Source: Cellulosimicrobium cellulans
GTDB taxonomy: Bacteria; Actinomycetota; Actinomycetes; Actinomycetales; Cellulomonadaceae
Direction: 5' to 3'
Assembly (NCBI RefSeq): GCF_016907755.1
Contig: NZ_JAFBCN010000001.1
Coordinates: 2,666,001-2,730,000 of the forward strand
DNA length: 64,000 nucleotides
Each line of letters starts with the position of its first letter. The first letter of the stretch is position 1. This document shows positions 33,392 to 43,100 of the stretch, in pieces. Position numbers and translations under genes: made by a program. Below the pieces are notes generated by a model. It was not told where the DNA came from and ran no database searches. It saw only the letters and a list, made by a program, of their open reading frames with translations.

Positions 33392-35323
33392 TCAGGGCGC
33401 GGCCTCGAACGCCCTGCCGACCGGGGTCGCGACACCGCCCGGACCGTAGAGCCCCGAGCGCAGCGGACCGTCCTCGGCAGGCAGCCCGAACCACGCGTAG
33501 CGGTGGACGTAGTCGAGTCCGGCGAGCATCCGTGTCGCCTGGGCGAGGAACGCCGCCTGCTCGTCCTCGCTCGCGTGCCGCACGCCCTGGGAGAAGTCGA
33601 TGAGCGCCACCTCGGTGAGCCAGATCGGCTTGCCGTACCGCGCGTGGACCGCCTCGAGGTACCGCCGGAGCTGGTCGGTCGCCCGCGTGGCGTCGAAGTC
33701 CCCGCCGTACCAGTGCAGCGTCACGAAGTCGACGCGGTACCCGCGCTCGTCGGCGCCGCGCAGGAAGCGATCGAGCCACCCGTCGGGCGCGTCGCCTCCC
33801 CACGCGACCGCGGGGCTGCCGAGCACCTGACCCGTGGCCTCGAGGCGCGGCCACAGCGCGAGCGCCTCCTCGACGCTCATCTCGGCCTGTCCGGCGAGGT
33901 CCGGTTCGTTGAACCCGAGCAGGTAGCGTCCCTGGCTCGCGGCGCGCGCGAGGTTCTCGTCCGTCACGTGGTCGCGGCCCCAGATCATCGGGACGAACTC
34001 CACCCCCGACGCCGCTCCCGGCCCGGGGTCGGTGCCCCAGGTGTAGTACCAGGCGGCCCCCGAGGCGGTCAGCGCCGTGGCGGCGTCGTCGAACGCCCAC
34101 ACGGCCGCACCCTTCTTGCCCGACGGCGGTGCGGCCGGACCGGGGTCCGCCGCGGCGCCCGGGGCCTCACCCGGGGCCGACGACGGCGCCTCGGGCGAGG
34201 CGGGTGCCGGCTCGACGGTCGGAGGATCGACCGGGGTCACGGCGGGCTCCGGAGACGGGTCGGGCGCTGCCTCGCGCGGCGGCGTCGTGGTCACCGTGAC
34301 CGCCGTCGGGACCGGCGCCGCGACCGTCGGCGCGGGACCGCCCCCGAGGGCGAGCGCCGCGACGACCCCGACAGCCGCCGCAGCGGCGCCCGTGACGAGC
34401 GCGGTCCGCAGGGGCGAGCGCACCCAGGAGAGCAGACCGGTCCGGGTCTGCGGGTGCGTGACGGGGAGCACCTCGGTGGCCGAGCCTCCCGCGAGCCCCT
34501 CGATCGTCGGTGCACCCGCGAGCCCCTCGGCGGCGAGGCGGGAGGCCGCGCCCGCGAGGGCCGCCGGCGGCACGAGGAGCGGGAGACCGGCGAGCAGCCG
34601 CTCGGGCGACCGCGCCTCGAGGCCGCCGCAGCGCGGGCAGTCCAGCACGTGCCGCGCCATCCGCTTGCGCCACAGCGGGCTCGGGAGCCCGTCCCAGCGC
34701 CGCGCGACGTCCGTGAGCCCCGCGCACGGCGGGGTGCGGTCGAGCGCCACGACGATCGCGCGCCCCGTCGCGAGACGCTCACGCATCCGCTGGACGCGCA
34801 CCGCAGCGTGCCGGCGCTCGACGCCGAGGGACTCGGCGAGCTCGGCCCGCGTCAGCTCGCCGGTCGACTCGAGCCACCACAGCGCGAGCACGTCCCGGTC
34901 GCGCGGGTCCAGCCACCGCGTCGCCCGGGCGAGGACCCGTCGCTCCCCGGCGAGGAACAGCCGGTCGATCGTCGTCGCCACGAAGTCCGCCGCCGGGTCC
35001 GCCGCGAGCTCCACCGCCGACAGGTCCGCATGGCGCTCGCGGTCGACCCGACGCCGACGCATCCAGTCCCGCACCTGTCGCACCGTGATCGCGAGCAGCC
35101 ACGAGCGGAACGACTGCGGGCGCTCGAGGGAGCCGAGCCCGCGCACCACGCGCAGGACCGACTCCTGGACCACGTCGTCGGTGTCCGGGTGCCCGTCGAG
35201 AGCGCGCCCGACGACGTTGTAGACCAGCGGCAGCGACTGCGCGACGAGGCGGTCGAGCGCCTCCGGGTCGCCGGAGCGCGCGGCGAGGACCACATCGACG
35301 GGCACTTCCTGGGTCGGTCGCAT
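33392..35323 (-). CDS. ECF sigma factor fused to anti-sigma-like segment, membrane helix and GH128-like glycoside hydrolase
   Basis: 643-aa multidomain protein. Residues about 25-95 are sigma region 2 ('DDVVQESVLRVVRGL', 'SFRSWLLAITVRQVRDWMRR'); about 120-185 are sigma region 4 ('LDPRDRDVLALWWLE', 'LAESLGVERRHAAVRVQRMR'). A segment with H225-x3-C229-x2-C232 matches the zinc anti-sigma motif. One transmembrane helix is at about 303-328, then a Pro/Ala/Glu linker (330-403), and an Asl1/GH128-like hydrolase domain (404-643) with candidate catalytic Glu473 in 'GFNEPDLAG' and Glu571 in 'IWLTEVALIDFS'. The topology puts the sigma domain inside and the hydrolase outside. ATG 35323 has AAGGAG upstream. 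Likely a one-protein sensor of beta-glucan; this role is inferred. Confidence 0.88.
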   Translation of the reverse strand: MRPTQEVPVDVVLAARSGDPEALDRLVAQSLPLVYNVVGRALDGHPDTDDVVQESVLRVVRGLGSLERPQSFRSWLLAITVRQVRDWMRRRRVDRERHADLSAVELAADPAADFVATTIDRLFLAGERRVLARATRWLDPRDRDVLALWWLESTGELTRAELAESLGVERRHAAVRVQRMRERLATGRAIVVALDRTPPCAGLTDVARRWDGLPSPLWRKRMARHVLDCPRCGGLEARSPERLLAGLPLLVPPAALAGAASRLAAEGLAGAPTIEGLAGGSATEVLPVTHPQTRTGLLSWVRSPLRTALVTGAAAAAVGVVAALALGGGPAPTVAAPVPTAVTVTTTPPREAAPDPSPEPAVTPVDPPTVEPAPASPEAPSSAPGEAPGAAADPGPAAPPSGKKGAAVWAFDDAATALTASGAAWYYTWGTDPGPGAASGVEFVPMIWGRDHVTDENLARAASQGRYLLGFNEPDLAGQAEMSVEEALALWPRLEATGQVLGSPAVAWGGDAPDGWLDRFLRGADERGYRVDFVTLHWYGGDFDATRATDQLRRYLEAVHARYGKPIWLTEVALIDFSQGVRHASEDEQAAFLAQATRMLAGLDYVHRYAWFGLPAEDGPLRSGLYGPGGVATPVGRAFEAAP

Positions 35324-35355
35324 CGGATTCGTCTCCTTCGTTCGCACGGACGTGA

Positions 35356-35368
35356 GTCCCCCGGGGAC
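35356..35368. repeat. short palindrome upstream of the sigma-hydrolase gene
   Basis: GTCCCCCGGGGAC, a 6-bp inverted repeat around one C, 33 bases before the minus-strand ATG at 35323. Candidate operator; function unproven. Confidence 0.35.
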
Positions 35369-35469
35369 GGCCGCAGCGGACGGACCCTCCCGCAGCAGGA
35401 GACGCGCGGGCACGGCGGCGACAACACTATTCGGCGCACGGCCCGGCAGACGGCCCGCACATGGCCCAC

Positions 35470-35475
35470 TAGACT
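35470..35475 (+). promoter_or_regulatory. -10 element for aspS
   Basis: TAGACT about 60 bases before the aspS GTG; no convincing -35. A GGAAGGAACC ribosome site follows. Confidence 0.45.
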
Positions 35476-35535
35476 CGTGCGGACGCGCACCCCTCGGGAG
35501 CGCGAACCCCACCGCCCACCTGGAAGGAACCCTCC

Positions 35536-37338
35536 GTGCTGCGCACCCGAACGGCCGGCTCACTGCGGGCCGAGCACACCGGTCAGACCGTCACCCTCAC
35601 GGGTTGGGTCGACCGTCGGCGCGATCACGGCGGCGTCGCCTTCATCGACCTGCGCGACGCCTCCGGCATCGCCCAGGTCGTCATCCGCGACGAGGCCGTC
35701 GCGCACCCGCTGCGCAACGAGTTCGTCCTCCAGGTCACCGGCGAGGTCTCGCGCCGCCCCGACGGGAACGAGAACGCGGCCCTGCCCACCGGCGAGATCG
35801 AGGTCGTCGCGAGCGACGTCGTCGTGCTCAACACGTCCGAGGCGTTGCCGTTCCAGGTCTCCACGGCGCTCGCGGACACCGAGACGATCGGCGAGGAGGC
35901 GCGCCTCAAGCACCGCTACCTCGACCTGCGCCGCCCCGCTCCCGCGCACGCGCTGCGCCTGCGCGCCAAGGTCAACCAGGCGGCGCGCCGCGTGCTCGAC
36001 GCGGAGGAGTTCGTCGAGATCGAGACGCCGACCCTCACGCGCTCGACGCCCGAGGGCGCGCGCGACTTCCTCGTGCCGGCGCGCCTCGCGCCCGGGTCCT
36101 GGTACGCGCTGCCGCAGTCCCCGCAGCTCTTCAAGCAGCTCCTCATGGTCGCCGGCATGGAGCGCTACTACCAGATCGCGCGCTGCTACCGCGACGAGGA
36201 CTTCCGCGCCGACCGCCAGCCCGAGTTCACGCAGCTCGACGTCGAGATGAGCTTCGTCGAGCAGGACGACGTCATCGCCCTCGCGGAGAAGATCCTCGTC
36301 GCGCTGTGGGAGCTGATCGGCTACACGATCCCGACGCCGATCCCGCGCATGACGTTCCACGACGCCATGCGCCTGTACGGGTCGGACAAGCCCGACCTGC
36401 GCTTCGGCAACCCGCTCGTCGAGCTCACGGACTACTTCAAGGACACGCCGTTCCGCGTGTTCCAGGCCGAGTACGTCGGCGCCGTCGTCATGGCCGGCGG
36501 GGCGTCGCAGCCGCGCCGCCAGTTCGACGCGTGGCAGGAGTGGGCCAAGCAGCGCGGCGCCCGCGGGCTCGCCTACGTGACCTTCCAGGAGGACGGGACG
36601 CTCGCCGGCCCGGTCGCCAAGAACCTGTCCGACGCCGAGCGCGAGGGCCTGCGCGACGCGACCGGCGCGCAGCCGGGCGACGCCGTGTTCTTCGCCGCGG
36701 GCAAGACGTCGGAGTCGCGCGCGCTGCTCGGCGCCGCGCGCCAGGAGATCGCCAAGCGCACCGGCCAGATCGACGAGGACGCCTGGGCGTTCGTCTGGGT
36801 CGTGGACGCGCCGCTGTTCAAGCCGACCGGGGATGCCGCCGACGAGGGTGACGTAGCCCTGGGGCACTCGGCCTGGACCGCCGTGCACCACGCGTTCACG
36901 TCGCCCACGCCGGACTGGGTCGACACGTTCGAGCAGGACCCGGGCGAGGCGCTCGCCTACGCGTACGACATCGTCTGCAACGGCAACGAGATCGGCGGCG
37001 GCTCGATCCGTATCCACCGCCGCGACGTGCAGGAGCGGGTGTTCGAGGTCATGGGCATCGGGCCCGAGGAGGCGCAGGAGAAGTTCGGCTTCCTCCTCGA
37101 CGCCTTCAAGTTCGGCGCGCCCCCGCACGGTGGGATCGCGTTCGGCTGGGACCGCATCGTCGCGCTGCTGACGAAGTCGGACTCGATCCGCGACGTCATC
37201 GCGTTCCCGAAGTCGGGCGGCGGGTTCGACCCGCTGACGCAGGCCCCCGCTCCGATCACGCCCGAGCAGCGCAAGGAGGCGGGTGTCGACGCGAAGCCCG
37301 CAGCGCCGAAGGACGAGTCGGGCGGCGGCGAGGCGTAG
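35536..37338 (+). CDS. aspS: aspartyl-tRNA synthetase
   Basis: Class IIb synthetase, 600 aa, bacterial type: N-terminal OB anticodon-binding domain ('[20 protein letters not shown]'), catalytic core with motif 2 '[18 protein letters not shown]', the bacterial GAD insertion (about 290-420), and motif 3 '[14 protein letters not shown]'. GTG start at 35536 with GGAAGGAACC upstream. Many actinobacteria use this enzyme in non-discriminating form, making Asp-tRNA-Asn for amidation; the sequence alone does not settle that here. Confidence 0.96.
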   Translation: MLRTRTAGSLRAEHTGQTVTLTGWVDRRRDHGGVAFIDLRDASGIAQVVIRDEAVAHPLRNEFVLQVTGEVSRRPDGNENAALPTGEIEVVASDVVVLNTSEALPFQVSTALADTETIGEEARLKHRYLDLRRPAPAHALRLRAKVNQAARRVLDAEEFVEIETPTLTRSTPEGARDFLVPARLAPGSWYALPQSPQLFKQLLMVAGMERYYQIARCYRDEDFRADRQPEFTQLDVEMSFVEQDDVIALAEKILVALWELIGYTIPTPIPRMTFHDAMRLYGSDKPDLRFGNPLVELTDYFKDTPFRVFQAEYVGAVVMAGGASQPRRQFDAWQEWAKQRGARGLAYVTFQEDGTLAGPVAKNLSDAEREGLRDATGAQPGDAVFFAAGKTSESRALLGAARQEIAKRTGQIDEDAWAFVWVVDAPLFKPTGDAADEGDVALGHSAWTAVHHAFTSPTPDWVDTFEQDPGEALAYAYDIVCNGNEIGGGSIRIHRRDVQERVFEVMGIGPEEAQEKFGFLLDAFKFGAPPHGGIAFGWDRIVALLTKSDSIRDVIAFPKSGGGFDPLTQAPAPITPEQRKEAGVDAKPAAPKDESGGGEA

Positions 37339-37360
37339 CACCCGCCTGCCCGCGCCGAGC

Positions 37361-37400
37361 ACGAAGGGCGCTCCACCCGCAGGGGTGGAGCGCCCTTCGT
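37361..37400. terminator. strong bidirectional terminator between aspS and the MMPL gene
   Basis: Perfect 18-bp stem, arms 37361-37378 and 37383-37400, with a GCAG loop, lying in the 69-base gap between convergent stops. On each strand one arm is followed by a short TTCGT run. One of the most stable hairpins in the window. Confidence 0.9.
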
Positions 37401-37407
37401 CGCGTGC

Positions 37408-39666
37408 TCAGTGCGTGATCGCGAGCTTGCGGTGCACCCACCGGAGCGGTCGCGGGGCCCACCAGTTGAACCGGCCGAGCAGCGTCATCGTCGCGGGGAC
37501 GAGGAGGAGCCGGACGATCGTCGCGTCGATGAGCACGGCGACGGCGAGCGCGAACCCGACCTCCTTGATGACGAGGAGGTCGCCGAAGACGAAGCCCGCG
37601 AAGACGACGATGATGATCGCCGCCGCGGAGGTGATGATCCGGCCGGAGCGCTGGAGCCCCAGGCGCACGGCCTCGTCGTTCGGGTGGCCGGCGTCGTAGA
37701 GCTCCTTGACGCGCGCGAGCAGGAACACCTCGTAGTCCATGGCGAGGCCGAACGCGAACGCGACGACGAGCGCGACCACGTAGGTCTCGATCCCGCCGAC
37801 CGAGGAGAAGTCGAGCAAACCTTCCAGGTGCCCGTCCTGGAACACCCACACGAGCACGCCGAGCGACGCGGCGAGCGAGAGCGCGTTCGTGAGCAGCGCC
37901 TTGACCGGCACGACGACGGAGCCGGTCATGAGGAAGAGCAGCACGAGCGTCGCGCCGACGACGATCCCGACGGCCCACCACACGCGCTCGCCGAGCGCGT
38001 CGAGGAAGTCGACCTGCCCGGCAGCCTGCCCGGTGACCCACACCTCGAACCCCGGGTCGGTGGCGCGGACCTCCCGCACGACCGACACCGCCTCGGGGCC
38101 GCCGGCGTCGTCCGCGTCGACGTGCACGCCCACGACGGCGTGGTCGCCGAGCGGGGCGGCCGGGTCGACGCTCGCGACGCCGTCGAGCCCCGCGACCTCG
38201 TCGGCCCACGCCTGGGCGTCCTCGACGCTCGCGTCGACCACCGCCACGACCTGGGCGCTCTCGCTCGACGGGTACTGCGCGGCGAGCTCGTCGACGAACT
38301 CCCGCTGCGGGGACCCCTGGGGGAGCAGCTCGATGCCCGAGTTGCGCATGTGGAGGCCGAGCACGGGCAGTGCGAGGACGACGAGCACGACGACCGTCGT
38401 GAGCAGCACCCACACCGGGTGGCGCTGCACGCGCGCGGCGAGACGGGAGAACGCGCCCTCGTCGGACTGCACGTCCGCGGTCCGGGCGAGCACGCGGCGC
38501 AGACCGGGGATCCGGCCGAGGATCCCCGGCTTCGCGAGCCGGCGACCGGAGAACGCGAGGAGCGCGGGGACGAGCGTGAGCGCCGTCGCCACCGCGACGA
38601 GGACGACGCCGAGGCCGCCCGCGCCGACCGACCGCAGGATGTCCGGGCGGAACACCATGAGCCCCGCGATCGAGATCGCGACCGTGAGCGCCGAGAACGC
38701 GACGGTGCGGCCCGCCGTCTCCATCGTGCGGATCAGGGCGGCGTGCACGACGCCGTCACCCCGCCGCCGCCGCAGCGACGGGTCGTCGCCCGCGGCGATC
38801 AGCCGGTGCAGCTCCTCCCGGAACCGTGACACGACGAGCAGCCCGTAGTCGATCGAGAGCCCGAGCCCGAGCAGGGTGACGACGTTGACCACGGACGCGT
38901 CGACGTCGAGCGCGTAGGTGAGGCCGAGCAGCACGCCGAGGCCCGTCCCGATGGACGCGACGGCCCCCGCCATGGGCATCGCCGCGGCGAGGAAGCCGCC
39001 GAACACCAGCACCATGATGAGCAGGGCGACCGGCAGGGCGACCTTCTCGCCCGTCGTGAGGTCCTCCTCGACCTGCCCGGTGATGGCGTCGACGATGAGC
39101 GCGTTCGACCCCACGAGCCCCGTCGCGTCCCCGGCCGCGTCGGGCGCGGCCTCCGCGAGGACGCCGGGCACCGCCTCGAGCTGCTCGACGACGCGCTCGG
39201 CCACGGCGTCCGTCCGCTCCGCGTCGAGGTCGGTGCGCAGCGTCACCACGGTGAGGAACCCGTCGCCCTCGTTCGCGACGAGCGACTGCGCGGCAGGGTC
39301 CTCGACCCCGCCAGGGATCACGTACGGGTTGATGACCGTGTCCACGCCCTCGATCGCCACGAGGTCCGCGTTCACCTCCGTCATGGCAGCCACGACCTGC
39401 GCGTCCGCGGGGTCGACGTCGCTCACCAGGAGCGTGATCTCCGGGCCGCCCTCGTCGTTCTCGGCGAGGATCTCCGTCGCGCGCTCGCTGTCCGAGCCGG
39501 GGATGGAGGGCGCTCCCGTCGTCACCCGGTCGAACACGCTCTCGCCGTGCACGCCGAACAGCGCGAGCGCGAACCCGAGCCCGGTGAGGACGACCCACAC
39601 GACGACCGTGAGGCGGGGATGGCGGGCGACACGACGACCGAGGCTCGAGAACACGAGCGCCAGCAT
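37408..39666 (-). CDS. MMPL/RND-family transporter
   Basis: 752-aa membrane protein with the two-fold RND layout: TM1 (about 14-34), a large exported domain, five or six helices with 'GLGLSIDYGLLVVSRFREEL', then a repeat of the same with 'FAFGLAMDYEVFLLARVKEL'. These two conserved motifs define the MMPL group, which exports lipids or drugs using the proton gradient. The substrate is unknown; it stands alone, convergent with aspS and divergent from rarA. ATG at 39666. Confidence 0.92.
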   Translation of the reverse strand: MLALVFSSLGRRVARHPRLTVVVWVVLTGLGFALALFGVHGESVFDRVTTGAPSIPGSDSERATEILAENDEGGPEITLLVSDVDPADAQVVAAMTEVNADLVAIEGVDTVINPYVIPGGVEDPAAQSLVANEGDGFLTVVTLRTDLDAERTDAVAERVVEQLEAVPGVLAEAAPDAAGDATGLVGSNALIVDAITGQVEEDLTTGEKVALPVALLIMVLVFGGFLAAAMPMAGAVASIGTGLGVLLGLTYALDVDASVVNVVTLLGLGLSIDYGLLVVSRFREELHRLIAAGDDPSLRRRRGDGVVHAALIRTMETAGRTVAFSALTVAISIAGLMVFRPDILRSVGAGGLGVVLVAVATALTLVPALLAFSGRRLAKPGILGRIPGLRRVLARTADVQSDEGAFSRLAARVQRHPVWVLLTTVVVLVVLALPVLGLHMRNSGIELLPQGSPQREFVDELAAQYPSSESAQVVAVVDASVEDAQAWADEVAGLDGVASVDPAAPLGDHAVVGVHVDADDAGGPEAVSVVREVRATDPGFEVWVTGQAAGQVDFLDALGERVWWAVGIVVGATLVLLFLMTGSVVVPVKALLTNALSLAASLGVLVWVFQDGHLEGLLDFSSVGGIETYVVALVVAFAFGLAMDYEVFLLARVKELYDAGHPNDEAVRLGLQRSGRIITSAAAIIIVVFAGFVFGDLLVIKEVGFALAVAVLIDATIVRLLLVPATMTLLGRFNWWAPRPLRWVHRKLAITH

Positions 39667-39768
39667 CCCATCCGCCCGCGCCGCGTGTCAGATCCCCCGC
39701 GGCGCTGTGGACGACGTTCACCCGACCTCCCCACGCCGGCGGCGTCCGGGCGCGTGGGCGGCGGTGCG

Positions 39769-39774
39769 TAGGCT
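39769..39774 (+). promoter_or_regulatory. -10 element for rarA
   Basis: TAGGCT, 6 bases before the rarA ATG, with no ribosome site; leaderless transcript likely. Confidence 0.5.
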
Positions 39775-39780
39775 CGGGGC

Positions 39781-41271
39781 ATGTCCACCGGTGATCTGTT
39801 CGGCGGCGACCTCTTCGGCGCCGCCACCTCCGGCGCGCAGGGCACGCCGCGACCCGGACCGGGGGCCCCGCTCGCCGTGCGCATGCGTCCCGCCGCCCTC
39901 GACGAGGTCGCGGGCCAGGCGCACCTGCTCGTCCCCGGCTCGCCCCTGCGGCGCCTCATCGAGTCGGACGCGTCCGGCGGCCGTGCCGTGCCCGGCTCCG
40001 TCATCCTCTGGGGTCCGCCCGGCACGGGCAAGACGACGCTCGCCTACCTCATCGCGACCGCGTCGGGTCGTCGCTTCGTCGAGCTCTCCGCCGTCACCGC
40101 GGGCGTCAAGGACGTGCGCACCGTCGTCGAGGACGCCCGCCGCCGCCTCGCGACCGGCGGCGAGGAGACCGTCCTGTTCATCGACGAGGTGCACCGCTTC
40201 TCCAAGTCCCAGCAGGACGCGCTCCTGCCGAGCGTCGAGAACCGCTGGGTCACGCTCGTCGCGGCGACCACGGAGAACCCCAGCTTCTCCGTGAACTCGC
40301 CCCTGCTCTCCCGCTCGCTCCTGCTCACGCTCCAGCCCCTCGGGGACGACGACGTCCGCGCCCTCGTGCGCCGCGCCGTCGCCGACGACCGGGGGCTGGG
40401 CGGTCTCGTCGCGCTCACGGACGAGGCGGAGGGCCACCTCGTGCGCCTCGCCGGCGGCGACGCGCGCAAGGCCCTCACCGTGCTCGAGGCCGCGGCCGGC
40501 GCCGCGCTCTCGGACGCCCCGGTGCCCGTGCCCGTGGCGGCGTCCGAGGACGTCGACGGCGACGCGGACGCCGACCCGCACGGTGACGCTACGCGCGGCG
40601 AGGCCGACGGCGCCCCGGCTCCCGTGCCGGTAGACCTCGAGGCCGTCGAGCGAGCCGTGGACGTCGCGGCCGTGCGCTACGACCGCGACGGCGACCAGCA
40701 CTACGACGTCGTGTCCGCGTTCATCAAGTCGATGCGCGGCTCCGACGTCGACGCCTCCCTGCACTACCTCGCGCGCATGATCGCGGCGGGGGAGGACCCG
40801 CGCTTCATCGCCCGGCGCATCGTCATCGCGGCCGCGGAGGACGTCGGCATGGCCGACCCGTCCGCGCTCCAGACCGCGGTCGCCGCGGCCCAGGCCGTCC
40901 AGCTCATCGGCATGCCCGAGGGGCGGATCGTCCTCGCGGAGGCCGTCGTGCACCTCGCGACCGCGCCCAAGTCCAACGCCGCCTACCTCGGGATCGACGC
41001 GGCGCTCGCGGACGTGCGCGCCGGGAAGGCCGGGTCCGTCCCGACGCACCTGCGCGACGCGCACTACCCGGGCGCCAAGCAGCTCGGGCATGGCACCGGG
41101 TACCGGTACGCGCACGACGCGCCCCACGGCGTCGCGGCGCAGCAGTACCTGCCCGACACGCTCGTCGGGTCGCGGTACTACGCGCCGACCGACCGCGGGT
41201 ACGAGCGCCAGGTCTCCGACCGCCTCGGCCGGATCCGGGACATCCTGGCCCAGGACGAGCCCGCGCGCTGA
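39781..41271 (+). CDS. rarA: replication-associated recombination protein A (RarA/MgsA)
   Basis: AAA+ ATPase related to RuvB and the clamp loader, acting at stalled forks; 496 aa. Walker A 'GPPGTGKTT', Walker B '[18 protein letters not shown]' and sensor '[12 protein letters not shown]' are intact; the C-terminal tetramerisation region contains '[20 protein letters not shown]' and '[11 protein letters not shown]'. An acidic Ala/Asp/Pro insertion of about 40 residues (around 240-280) interrupts the lid region. M. tuberculosis Rv2559c occupies the same place. Confidence 0.94.
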   Translation: MSTGDLFGGDLFGAATSGAQGTPRPGPGAPLAVRMRPAALDEVAGQAHLLVPGSPLRRLIESDASGGRAVPGSVILWGPPGTGKTTLAYLIATASGRRFVELSAVTAGVKDVRTVVEDARRRLATGGEETVLFIDEVHRFSKSQQDALLPSVENRWVTLVAATTENPSFSVNSPLLSRSLLLTLQPLGDDDVRALVRRAVADDRGLGGLVALTDEAEGHLVRLAGGDARKALTVLEAAAGAALSDAPVPVPVAASEDVDGDADADPHGDATRGEADGAPAPVPVDLEAVERAVDVAAVRYDRDGDQHYDVVSAFIKSMRGSDVDASLHYLARMIAAGEDPRFIARRIVIAAAEDVGMADPSALQTAVAAAQAVQLIGMPEGRIVLAEAVVHLATAPKSNAAYLGIDAALADVRAGKAGSVPTHLRDAHYPGAKQLGHGTGYRYAHDAPHGVAAQQYLPDTLVGSRYYAPTDRGYERQVSDRLGRIRDILAQDEPAR

Positions 41272-41303
41272 TGTGCGGGGGACCGCCGCCCCGGGGCGTG
41301 CGG

Positions 41304-41309
41304 TAGACT
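41304..41309 (+). promoter_or_regulatory. -10 element for rpsD
   Basis: TAGACT in the 197-base gap before rpsD; predicts a leader of about 150 bases. Confidence 0.5.
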
Positions 41310-41315
41310 TCTCAG

Positions 41316-41468
41316 GTTGCCTTCACGGCGACCACCTGGGACCTCGGCCCCGACCTACCGTCTCTCCTCGGAGAGGCACGTGGTCCATCGGCTGGTCCCG
41401 CACCCGGACCCGACTCCTCGGGACCAGGTGTGACGTCAGTACCCACACGACAGGAATGAGATACCGCT
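41316..41468 (+). promoter_or_regulatory. structured leader of rpsD
   Basis: The leader contains CACCTGG (41333-41339) complementary to CCAGGTG (41424-41430), closing a domain of about 98 bases, and a small hairpin CTCTC-CTCG-GAGAG inside. S4 is a known autoregulator in other bacteria, so this may be its binding leader; that is inferred. Confidence 0.4.
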
Positions 41469-42095
41469 GTGACGTCTGTCAAGCGCTCGCGCCGCCAGGT
41501 CCGCCTGAGCCGCGCCCTGGGCATCGCCCTCACCCCGAAGGCCGTCAAGCACTTCGAGAAGCGCCCGTACCCCCCGGGTGAGCACGGCCGCGCCCGCCGC
41601 CGCACCGAGTCGGACTACGCGGTCCGTCTCCGTGAGAAGCAGCGTCTGCGCGCCCAGTACATGCTCCGCGAGAAGCAGCTCGCGCGTGCGTACGAGGAGG
41701 CCCGCAAGGACAAGGGTCTGACCGGTGAGGCGCTCGTCGAGAACCTCGAGACCCGCCTCGACGCGCTCGTGCTGCGCGCCGGCTTCGCCCGCACCATCCT
41801 GCAGGCGCGCCAGGCGGTCACGCACCGCCACATCCTCGTCGACGGCAAGATCGTGGACCGCCCGTCGTTCCGCGTGAAGCCCGGCCAGACCCTCCAGGTC
41901 AAGCCGAAGAGCCAGGCGACGACGCCGTTCCAGGTCGCCGCCGCGGGCGCGCACCGCGACGTCCTCCCGGCCGTCCCGGGCTACCTGGACGTCCAGCTCG
42001 AGAAGCTGAGCGCGATCCTCACGCGTCGCCCCAAGCGCGCCGAGGTCCCCGTGCAGTGCGAGGTCCAGCTCGTCGTCGAGTACTACGCTCGCTGA
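41469..42095 (+). CDS. rpsD: 30S ribosomal protein S4
   Basis: Primary rRNA-binding protein of the small subunit, 208 aa. The S4 signature '[20 protein letters not shown]' and the S4 RNA-binding domain '[20 protein letters not shown]' are intact. The N-terminus lacks the four-cysteine zinc site ('[20 protein letters not shown]'), so this is the zinc-independent form. GTG start with AGGAATGAG upstream. It is outside the usual alpha operon, as in other actinobacteria that keep rpsD near alaS. Confidence 0.96.
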   Translation: MTSVKRSRRQVRLSRALGIALTPKAVKHFEKRPYPPGEHGRARRRTESDYAVRLREKQRLRAQYMLREKQLARAYEEARKDKGLTGEALVENLETRLDALVLRAGFARTILQARQAVTHRHILVDGKIVDRPSFRVKPGQTLQVKPKSQATTPFQVAAAGAHRDVLPAVPGYLDVQLEKLSAILTRRPKRAEVPVQCEVQLVVEYYAR

Positions 42096-42102
42096 CCCCC
42101 GC

Positions 42103-42156
42103 TCCGGACGCCTCGCTCACCGCTTCGTCGGCGAGCGAGGCGTTCGTGCGTCCGGA
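42103..42156 (+). terminator. hairpin terminator after rpsD
   Basis: Outer stem TCCGGACG/CGTCCGGA (42103-42110 with 42149-42156) and a 10-bp inner stem, 42109-42118 with 42133-42142, 14-nt loop. The two overlap slightly and may be alternatives. Eight bases after the rpsD stop. Confidence 0.65.
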
Positions 42157-42221
42157 CCGCGGCGCCCGCGGCGACCCCGCCGTCGTGTCGCGCCCGACGA
42201 TGGTCCCCGCCCTGGTGCGGG

Positions 42222-42227
42222 TAGTGT
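42222..42227 (+). promoter_or_regulatory. -10 element for the DUF948 gene
   Basis: TAGTGT about 47 bases before the ATG at 42274. Confidence 0.4.
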
Positions 42228-42273
42228 TTCGCGGAGCCGTGGACGCGGCACCGTGACTGGCACTGGAGGAAGA

Positions 42274-42669
42274 ATGTCCCTGGGAGACGTGGCCGGCCTC
42301 ATCGCAGCCATCGCGTTCGTGCTGCTCGTCGGCCTGCTCGCGGTGCCGCTCCTCAAGCTCGGCCGTGTGCTCGACGAGGCGCGGGCGAGCATCAAGGAGG
42401 TCACGGACCACTCGGTCCCGATCCTCGACGAGGCCGCGACCACGGTCGCGACGGCCAACAGCCAGCTCGTCAAGGTCGACACGATCACGACGTCGGCCGC
42501 CCAGGTGAGCGAGAACGTGTCCGCGCTCACGGGGCTGTACGCCGCGACGTTCGGCGCCCCGCTGGTGAAGGTCGCCGCGTTCACCTACGGCGTGCGCCAG
42601 GCGGCCGCCCGCTCGTTCGGCCGACGCCGTTCGTCGGACGGCGCCGGACGTGCCGAGGGGTCGCGCTGA
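42274..42669 (+). CDS. DUF948 single-pass membrane protein
   Basis: 131-aa protein with one N-terminal membrane helix (about 4-25), an amphipathic helical region ('RVLDEARASIKEVTDHSVPI') typical of DUF948, and a basic C-terminus. Function unknown; it is conserved upstream of alaS in actinobacteria. GGAGGAAGA ribosome site before ATG 42274. Its stop overlaps the next ATG. Confidence 0.8.
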   Translation: MSLGDVAGLIAAIAFVLLVGLLAVPLLKLGRVLDEARASIKEVTDHSVPILDEAATTVATANSQLVKVDTITTSAAQVSENVSALTGLYAATFGAPLVKVAAFTYGVRQAAARSFGRRRSSDGAGRAEGSR

Positions 42670-43028
42670 TGCGCCGCGTCTTCTGGGTCGGCGTCGGGGT
42701 CGCGATCACGGTCGTGGTCGTCGTCCGCGGCAAGAAGATCCTCGCGCGCTACGCGCCGGCGTCGCTCGTGGACCAGGCCACCGAGCAGGTCAACGGGCTG
42801 GGCGAGAAGGTCGTCGGGATCGCCCGCGACTTCCGCACCGAGTTCACGCTCGCGCGCGACGCGCGCGAGCAGGAGCTCATGGCAGCGCTCCTCGCCGAGG
42901 GCCAGGAGGACCCGGACGTGGTCCGAGCGCGCCGCGCGGCCGGCCGCCACACGCGCCCGGCCGCGGGAGACCCCAGCCCCTTCGACGACACGGACGACGT
43001 CGAGGACCTCCTCGGTTACTCCTTCTAG
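42669..43028 (+). CDS. small membrane protein (DUF6167-like)
   Basis: 119-aa protein: an N-terminal membrane helix (about 4-20), then a helical region and an acidic C-terminal end. The position between the DUF948 gene and alaS, with a one-base TGATG overlap, matches a conserved actinobacterial pair; the DUF6167 label is from memory of that context. Function unknown. The two proteins are probably made together and may interact at the membrane. Confidence 0.65.
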   Translation: MRRVFWVGVGVAITVVVVVRGKKILARYAPASLVDQATEQVNGLGEKVVGIARDFRTEFTLARDAREQELMAALLAEGQEDPDVVRARRAAGRHTRPAAGDPSPFDDTDDVEDLLGYSF

Positions 43029-43100
43029 GACGCGCGGCCCGGCCGCCGCGACCCACAGCACAGCACCCGCACGACCCACCGACTGCCCCCGAAGGACATC

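Noticed and set aside
35324-35563. N-terminal extension of the sigma-hydrolase protein to 35563
   Set aside because: The extra 80 residues are Arg/Pro-rich, overlap the aspS start, and the ATG at 35323 has a good ribosome site.
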